A stretch of 64,000 nt of DNA from Candidatus Rhodoblastus alkanivorans (GTDB taxonomy: Bacteria; Pseudomonadota; Alphaproteobacteria; Rhizobiales; Beijerinckiaceae): assembly GCF_022760755.1 (NCBI RefSeq), contig NZ_JAIVFP010000001.1:203501-267500 (forward strand), in the 5' to 3' direction. Position numbers and translations under genes: made by a program. Each line of letters opens with the position of its first letter. Position 1 is the stretch's first letter. The notes beneath the pieces are model-generated. The model had not been told where the DNA came from and did no database searches. It saw nothing but the letters and a program-made list of their open reading frames with translations. This document shows, in pieces, positions 57,528 through 64,000 of this stretch.

Positions 57528-58712
57528 ATGGAACATTCGCGCCGCTCGATCATCGACGAATATGACGACCTCGTCGCGCAAGGAAGAATCGAGCGCGACG
57601 CCAAACAGATGGCGGTAGTCGAGAAACTTGACGCCCTGGGCGTCTCTCTGACCGAACGCCGGCTCGCCAAAAAATCCAGCTCGCTCGGCTGGCTTTTCGG
57701 CGCACGAAACGTGACCGCGCCGACGGCGCGCGGGCTCTATGTCTGGGGCCTGGTCGGACGCGGCAAAACCATGCTGATGGACCTGTTCTTCGATTCCATC
57801 GCGATCGAAAAAAAGCGCAGGGTTCATTTTCATGCGTTCATGGCGGATGTCCACAAGCGCATTTTCGCGTGGCGCCAGAAGAGAAAAACCGGCGAGGTGA
57901 AAGGCGAAGACCCGATCGCGCCGGTCGCCAGCGAATTGATCGACGAAGCGATCCTATTGTGTTTCGACGAATTCGCCGTCACCGACATTGCCGACGCCAT
58001 GATCCTCGGTCGGCTGTTCGAAGCCTTGTGGGCGCGCGGGATGGTGGTCGTCGCGACCTCTAATGTCGATCCGGCCGACCTATACATGGATGGCCTGAAC
58101 CGCGCCCTGTTCCTCCCCTTCATCGGCATGATCAAGAAAAATATGGAGGTTGTCAGGCTCGACGCGCGAACGGATTTCCGTCTCGAAAAGTTGAGCGGCG
58201 CCCCCGTTTATCTGACGCCCCCCGACGCCGAAGCGCGCGCCGCGCTGGACAAAGCCTTCCACGCCCTGACGGGAGTGAAAAACGCCGCCTCCCTCCGCCT
58301 GCCCGTGATGGGGCGCGAAATCGTCGTGCCGCAGGCGTCGGGCCGCGTCGCGCGTTTCGACTATGCCGATTTGTGCAAACAGCCGCTCGGCGCCGCCGAT
58401 TTCGTCGCGATCGCGGAATATTTTCATGTCCTCGTCGTAGATAATATTCCGACAATCAACGCGGACGAACGCAACGAAGCGAAAAGATTCATCAACCTCA
58501 TCGACGGGCTTTATGATCAGCGCGTGAAGCTGATCGCCTCGGCCGACGTCGAGCCTGAAAAGATCTATCAGGCGGAACAGGGCTGGGAGGCTTTCGAATT
58601 CGCGCGCACGGTCTCCCGGCTGACGGAAATGCGCTCGACGCAATATCTTGAATTGCCTCACGGCCGCGGCGAAAAGGTCAGCGGCGACATCACGGGTCTT
58701 GTTGAGACATGA
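57528..58712 (+). CDS. zapE: Cell division protein ZapE (AFG1-like ATPase)
   Basis: The protein is 394 residues: Walker A YVWGLVGRGKTMLMDLFFDS, Walker B LLCFDEFAVTDIADAMIL, sensor VVVATSNVDPADLY and the AFG1 C-terminal pattern YFHVLVVDNIPTINADERNE, ARTVSRLTEMRS. ZapE is an AAA+ ATPase acting on the Z-ring; AFG1 relatives handle mitochondrial proteins. A TTG at 57444 would extend the N-terminus by 28 residues; the ATG at 57528 gives the usual length. Its stop overlaps the TetR gene start (ATGA). Confidence 0.92.
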   Translation: MEHSRRSIIDEYDDLVAQGRIERDAKQMAVVEKLDALGVSLTERRLAKKSSSLGWLFGARNVTAPTARGLYVWGLVGRGKTMLMDLFFDSIAIEKKRRVHFHAFMADVHKRIFAWRQKRKTGEVKGEDPIAPVASELIDEAILLCFDEFAVTDIADAMILGRLFEALWARGMVVVATSNVDPADLYMDGLNRALFLPFIGMIKKNMEVVRLDARTDFRLEKLSGAPVYLTPPDAEARAALDKAFHALTGVKNAASLRLPVMGREIVVPQASGRVARFDYADLCKQPLGAADFVAIAEYFHVLVVDNIPTINADERNEAKRFINLIDGLYDQRVKLIASADVEPEKIYQAEQGWEAFEFARTVSRLTEMRSTQYLELPHGRGEKVSGDITGLVET

Positions 58713-59335
58713 TCCATCGGGCGCGCCCGGACGAAAAAGCCCCCGACCAGAAAATACTGGATCTGGCCTGCGCCCAACTGCGCCAATTCGGGCCCCGGCG
58801 GACCACGATTGTCGGGATCGCGGAGGCGGCTGGAATGTCCCACGCCAATGTCTATCGGTATTTTCCATCCAAGGAAGCGCTGTTCGAGGCGGTCACCCTG
58901 CTCTGGCTCAAGCCGCTGGAACAGCAGCTTCATGTCATCGTTCAGGGGCAGGACCCGGCCTATGACAAGCTGGAGCGGGCGCTGACGGCCTTGCAGCGCG
59001 CCTATCGCGAAAAGAGGGACAGCGACCCCACCCTGTTCCGGCTGCTTTGCGACGCGGTCGAGAAAGGCGGCGGCGTCGCGCGACGGCATCGCAACAGGGT
59101 TCAGGCCGAGATTCAGGCCATCGTCGAGGAAGGCATTGGATCCGGCGCGTTCCGCATTCAGGACCGGCGCCGGGCGATGGCGCTGGTCTTCGACCTCGCC
59201 CATCGCTTCGTCCAACCGGTGTCGATCGCTCTCGATAAAGACGTTTCGGTCGCGGAGATGGATTTTCGCGCCAGCCGCGCCATTGCGGCCATCCAACGCA
59301 GCCTGACGTTCGGCGATCCTGATTTTGACATGTAA
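58709..59335 (+). CDS. TetR/AcrR family transcriptional regulator
   Basis: The protein is 208 residues with an N-terminal TetR helix-turn-helix (residues 15-62: ILDLACAQLRQFGPRRTTIV, GIAEAAGMSHANVYRYFPSK, EALFEAVTLLWL). A ligand-binding helical domain follows. Its ATG overlaps the zapE stop (ATGA), an uncommon coupling between a repressor and a division ATPase. It may act on its own operon or on genes elsewhere. Confidence 0.92.
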   Translation: MIHRARPDEKAPDQKILDLACAQLRQFGPRRTTIVGIAEAAGMSHANVYRYFPSKEALFEAVTLLWLKPLEQQLHVIVQGQDPAYDKLERALTALQRAYREKRDSDPTLFRLLCDAVEKGGGVARRHRNRVQAEIQAIVEEGIGSGAFRIQDRRRAMALVFDLAHRFVQPVSIALDKDVSVAEMDFRASRAIAAIQRSLTFGDPDFDM

Positions 59336-60582
<1,247 letters not shown>

Positions 60583-60663
60583 TCGAAAGCCGCCGCAGCC
60601 GGCTCGCGCGATCGTCGCCCTGGGGACCGCGCCAGCCGGTGTCGCTCTCTTACGAGGATTACT

Positions 60664-61863
60664 ATGAATATTCATGAGTATCAGGCCAAAGCCGTTCTCA
60701 AGGAATTTGGCGTTCCGGTATCGCGCGGCGTGTCCGTGCTCAAGGCCGAGGAGGCCGAAGCCGCCGCCAAGGCGCTCGGCGGCCCGCTTTGGGTGGTGAA
60801 GTCCCAGATTCACGCCGGCGGCCGCGGCAAGGGCAAGTTCAAGGAAGCCGCCGCGGGCGAAAAGGGCGGCGTGCGCCTCGCCAAATCGGTCGATGAAGTC
60901 AAGCTGTTCGTCGAGCAGATGCTCGGCAATACCCTGGTGACGGTTCAGACCGGCCCTGCCGGCAAGCAGGTGAACCGCCTCTATGTCGAGGACGGCTCCG
61001 ACATCGAAAAGGAATTCTACCTTTCCGCGCTGGTTGATCGCGTCACCTCGCGCGTTTCCTTCGTCGTGTCGACCGAAGGCGGCATGGACATTGAGGAAGT
61101 CGCGCACAAGACCCCGGAAAAGATCAAGACCTTTTCCGTCGATCCGGCGACCGGCGTCATGCCCCATCATGGCCGCACCGTCGCCCAGGCGCTGAACCTC
61201 TCCGGCGACCTCGCCAAGCAGGTGGGCAAGCTGGTCGAACAGCTCTATGCCGCCTTCGTCGCCAAGGACATGGCGATGCTGGAGATCAATCCCCTGATCG
61301 TGACCAAGCAGGGCGATTTGAAGTGCCTCGACGCCAAGGTCTCGTTCGATTCCAACGCGCTCTATCGTCATCCCGATATTGTTGCGTTGCGCGATGAGAC
61401 CGAGGAGGACGCCAAGGAAATTGAAGCGTCCAAATATGATCTGTCCTATATCACGCTCGACGGCGCGATCGGCTGCATGGTCAATGGCGCGGGCCTCGCC
61501 ATGGCGACCATGGACATCATCAAGCTCTATGGCATGGAGCCCGCCAACTTCCTCGACGTCGGCGGCGGCGCCAGCAAGGAAAAGGTGACGGCGGCGTTCA
61601 AGATCATCACCGCCGACCCGAACGTCAAAGGCATTCTGGTCAATATTTTCGGCGGCATCATGCGCTGCGACGTCATCGCCGAAGGCGTGATCGCGGCGGT
61701 GAAGGAAGTCGGCCTCAAGGTTCCGCTGGTCGTTCGTCTCGAGGGCACCAACGTCGACCGCGGCAAGAAGATCATCACCGAATCGGGTCTCAATGTCATT
61801 CCGGCGGACGATCTCGACGACGCCGCCCAGAAGATCGTCAAGGCCGTCAAGGAGGCCGTGTAA
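60664..61863 (+). CDS. sucC: Succinate-CoA ligase subunit beta
   Basis: The protein is 399 residues with an ATP-grasp domain: [47 protein letters not shown] and the C-terminal CoA-ligase domain with [16 protein letters not shown] and [20 protein letters not shown]-forming step of the TCA cycle. ACGAGGA before the ATG. It overlaps sucD by one base (TAATG). Confidence 0.98.
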   Translation: MNIHEYQAKAVLKEFGVPVSRGVSVLKAEEAEAAAKALGGPLWVVKSQIHAGGRGKGKFKEAAAGEKGGVRLAKSVDEVKLFVEQMLGNTLVTVQTGPAGKQVNRLYVEDGSDIEKEFYLSALVDRVTSRVSFVVSTEGGMDIEEVAHKTPEKIKTFSVDPATGVMPHHGRTVAQALNLSGDLAKQVGKLVEQLYAAFVAKDMAMLEINPLIVTKQGDLKCLDAKVSFDSNALYRHPDIVALRDETEEDAKEIEASKYDLSYITLDGAIGCMVNGAGLAMATMDIIKLYGMEPANFLDVGGGASKEKVTAAFKIITADPNVKGILVNIFGGIMRCDVIAEGVIAAVKEVGLKVPLVVRLEGTNVDRGKKIITESGLNVIPADDLDDAAQKIVKAVKEAV

Positions 61864-62753
61864 TGTCCATCCTGATCGACAACAACACCAAGATCATCAC
61901 CCAGGGCTTTACCGGCAAGAACGGCACCTTCCATTCGGAGCAGGCGCTGGCCTATTTCGGCACCAAGGTCGTCGGCGGCGTTTCTCCCGGCAAGGGCGGC
62001 GCGACCCATATTGGCCTCCCCGTTTTCGACACGGTCGCCGAAGCCAAGGACGCCACTGGCGCCGACGCCTCGGTCATCTATGTCCCGCCGCCGGGCGCGG
62101 CCGACGCGATCTGCGAGGCGGTCGAGGCGGAAATCCCGCTGATCGTCTGCATCACCGAAGGCATTCCGGTCCAGGACATGATCAAGGTGAAGCGTTCGCT
62201 GTCAGGCTCGAAATCCCGCCTGATCGGGCCGAACTGTCCCGGCGTCATGACGGCCGGCGAATGCAAGATCGGCATCATGCCGGGCAATATCTTCAAGGCC
62301 GGCAATGTCGGGATCGTTTCGCGCTCCGGCACCCTGACCTATGAAGCCGTGTTCCAGACCTCGCGGGTCGGCCTCGGCCAGACCACTGCGGTCGGCATCG
62401 GCGGCGATCCGGTCAAGGGCACGGAATTCATCGACATGCTCGAATTGTTCCTGGCCGACGACAAGACCCATTCGATCATCATGATCGGCGAGATCGGCGG
62501 CTCGGCGGAAGAAGACGCCGCGCAGTTCATTGCCGACGAAGCCAAGAGAGGCCGCAAGAAGCCGATGGTCGGCTTCATTGCGGGACGCACGGCTCCTCCG
62601 GGACGCCGGATGGGCCATGCCGGCGCCATCATCGCGGGCGGCAAAGGCGGCGCCGAGGATAAGATTTCGGCGATGGAGGCCGCGGGCATCCGCGTTTCGC
62701 CTTCGCCGGCGCGCCTCGGATCGACCCTGGTCGAAGTGCTGAAAGGCCTGTGA
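61863..62753 (+). CDS. sucD: Succinate-CoA ligase subunit alpha
   Basis: The protein is 296 residues: CoA-binding [56 protein letters not shown] and the phospho-histidine in [16 protein letters not shown]. Pairs with SucC. Translationally coupled to sucC through TAATG. Confidence 0.98.
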   Translation: MSILIDNNTKIITQGFTGKNGTFHSEQALAYFGTKVVGGVSPGKGGATHIGLPVFDTVAEAKDATGADASVIYVPPPGAADAICEAVEAEIPLIVCITEGIPVQDMIKVKRSLSGSKSRLIGPNCPGVMTAGECKIGIMPGNIFKAGNVGIVSRSGTLTYEAVFQTSRVGLGQTTAVGIGGDPVKGTEFIDMLELFLADDKTHSIIMIGEIGGSAEEDAAQFIADEAKRGRKKPMVGFIAGRTAPPGRRMGHAGAIIAGGKGGAEDKISAMEAAGIRVSPSPARLGSTLVEVLKGL

Positions 62754-62760
62754 TCCTGGC

Positions 62761-62785
62761 GGGCGCGGGCGGCTCGTCCGCGCCC
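62761..62785 (+). other. GC-rich hairpin between sucD and sucA
   Basis: GGGCGCGG and CCGCGCCC pair over a nine-base loop, eight bases after the sucD stop. There is no T tract. It may pause transcription or stabilise the mdh-sucCD message upstream of sucA. The 205-base gap otherwise holds nothing I recognise. Confidence 0.35.
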
Positions 62786-62958
62786 TGCCGATGAAATGAT
62801 CCGGACGCACTCGCCGCGCCCGGTTGATGGGCGGAGCGCCCGCCGCGAAGTGGGAAGCGGGCGAAACCGACGCCTCATTGGCGTCAATTTTGGGCGAGAA
62901 ACCGCCCGAGCCCGCGGCCGCCGCGCGAACCGGCCCCGCGGAGCGAGAGGATATCGAG

Positions 62959-64000
62959 ATGGCGCGTCAAGACAGCAATGGCAGCAATGGCGGCGGTGGT
63001 TTGGGCCGTTCCCCGCAAAACGCCGCTTTCGCGGATTCGTCTTTCCTGTTTGGCGGCAACGCCGCCTATATCGAGCAGCTCTACGCCGCCTATAAATCCA
63101 ATCCCGGCGCGGTCGATCCCGAATGGCGCGAATTCTTCGGCGCCATGAACGACGACGGCGAAATGGTCTCCGCCAACGCCAGGGGCGCCTCGTGGAAACG
63201 TCCGAATTGGCCGAGGCCGCCGCAGGGCGACCTTGTCGCCGCCCTCGATGGCCAGTGGCCGGTCAATGAAAAGGCGGTCGCCGACAAGATCAAGACCAAG
63301 GCCGCGCAGGAAGGCAAGGGAGACATCTCCGCCGCCGAACTCCACCGCGCCACCCAGGATTCCGTGCGCGCGATCATGATGATCCGCGCCTATCGCATGC
63401 GCGGCCATCTCCACGCCAATCTCGATCCGCTCGGCCTCGATCCGCAGAAGGATCACGAGGAGCTGCATCCCTCAAGCTATGGCTTCACCGAAGCCGACTA
63501 CGACCGCAAGATCTTCATCGATCATGTTCTGGGCATGGACTACGCCACCATCCGCGAGATGCTGGCGATCCTGCGCCGGACCTATTGCTCGACCATCGGC
63601 TGGGAATTCATGCATATTTCCGATCCGGCCGAGAAAGCCTGGATTCAGGAGCGCATCGAAGGGCCGGACAAGGAGGTTACCTTCACCAAGGAAGGCAAGC
63701 GGGCGATCCTGCAAAAACTGGTCGAAGGCGAGGGTTTCGAGAAATTCCTCGACGTGCGCTATACCGGCACCAAGCGTTTCGGCCTTGACGGCGCGGAAGC
63801 CATGATTCCGGCGCTGGAGCAGATCATCAAGCGCGGCGGCGCGCTCGGCGCCAAGGAAATCGTGTTGGGCATGGCCCATCGCGGTCGCTTGAACGTGCTC
63901 TGCCAGGTCATGGGCAAGCCGCATCGCGCTCTGTTCAATGAATTCAAGGGCGGCTCATTCCTGCCTGAGGAGGTCGAAGGCTCCGGCGACGTCAAATATC
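62959..64000 (+). CDS. sucA: 2-oxoglutarate dehydrogenase E1 component, 3' end cut off
   Basis: The first 347 codons are visible and run off the window. The N-terminal E2-binding region (FLFGGNAAYIEQLYAAYKSN, GAVDPEWREFFGAM) is followed by the start of the ThDP enzyme: IMMIRAYRMRGHLHANLDPL, TIGWEFMHISDPAEKAWIQE, GGALGAKEIVLGMAHRGRLN and VMGKPHRALFNEFKG. E1 is usually about 980-1000 residues, so two thirds are missing. A Ser/Gly-rich stretch (residues 4-16) precedes the domain. AGAGG stands before the ATG. Confidence 0.96.
   Translation, partial: MARQDSNGSNGGGGLGRSPQNAAFADSSFLFGGNAAYIEQLYAAYKSNPGAVDPEWREFFGAMNDDGEMVSANARGASWKRPNWPRPPQGDLVAALDGQWPVNEKAVADKIKTKAAQEGKGDISAAELHRATQDSVRAIMMIRAYRMRGHLHANLDPLGLDPQKDHEELHPSSYGFTEADYDRKIFIDHVLGMDYATIREMLAILRRTYCSTIGWEFMHISDPAEKAWIQERIEGPDKEVTFTKEGKRAILQKLVEGEGFEKFLDVRYTGTKRFGLDGAEAMIPALEQIIKRGGALGAKEIVLGMAHRGRLNVLCQVMGKPHRALFNEFKGGSFLPEEVEGSGDVKY

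Overview
The window looks like core chromosome of an alphaproteobacterium of the order Hyphomicrobiales (Rhizobiales), possibly Beijerinckiaceae or Methylocystaceae. The reasons are the high GC content, the atpHAGDC operon without F0 genes and next to priA, metX-metW, lysC divergent from ubiG, ndvA, mdh-sucC-sucD-sucA, and two intergenic repeats of a type I associate with Rhizobiales. The family assignment is inference. I see no phage, transposase, CRISPR array, rRNA or tRNA.

Layout. Positions 1-5.4 kb: the 3' part of hemW, a glycine-zipper protein, a J-domain protein, an ABC-2 exporter pair, a gene-poor gap with a palindromic repeat, and an exported PQQ-type sugar dehydrogenase. 5.4-10.4 kb: ppk1, a membrane acyltransferase and a Bax1-family protein with a clear intrinsic terminator. 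10.5-20.5 kb: envelope genes. A ybbA-ybbP ABC pair lies divergent from tesA-thpR; hpt is coupled to a DUF3426-like protein; then come ftsE-ftsX, plsC, an unknown gene and a DUF2125 protein. 20.5-29.4 kb: chorismate mutase, metX-metW, xerD with a coupled 47-residue membrane protein, a fused shikimate kinase/dehydroquinate synthase, a CorC-like protein and the cyclic-glucan exporter ndvA.

29.5-40 kb: a TIGR00266-type protein, phosphomanno/glucomutase and mannose-1-phosphate guanylyltransferase (sugar nucleotides for surface polysaccharide), a Rhizobiales-like repeat, a half-size EamA transporter coupled to prfA, ptsP, lysC, ubiG and a small lipoprotein. 40-50.7 kb: the F1 ATP synthase operon with a perfect 12-bp terminator, priA, and secA with a good sigma70 promoter and a long leader. 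50.7-57.4 kb: hemC-hemD-DUF2147 divergent from tsaD, a single-HKD phospholipase-D-like gene and gpsA, all overlapping; then DUF3597, YciI-EVE and a MarR regulator. 57.5-64 kb: zapE coupled to a TetR regulator, then mdh-sucC-sucD and the first 347 codons of sucA.

Most genes are housekeeping: haem, aromatic amino acid and methionine synthesis, TCA cycle, ATP synthesis, secretion and division. I did not find a clear new multi-gene system. The most interesting points are local: the AroK-AroB fusion, the HKD gene wedged between tsaD and gpsA, a DUF3426-like protein without its zinc ribbon, a chorismate mutase with an unexplained C-terminal domain and missing usual neighbours, the two repeats, and several ATGA/GTGA-coupled gene pairs. 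Function calls rest on motif recognition only; no database search was possible.
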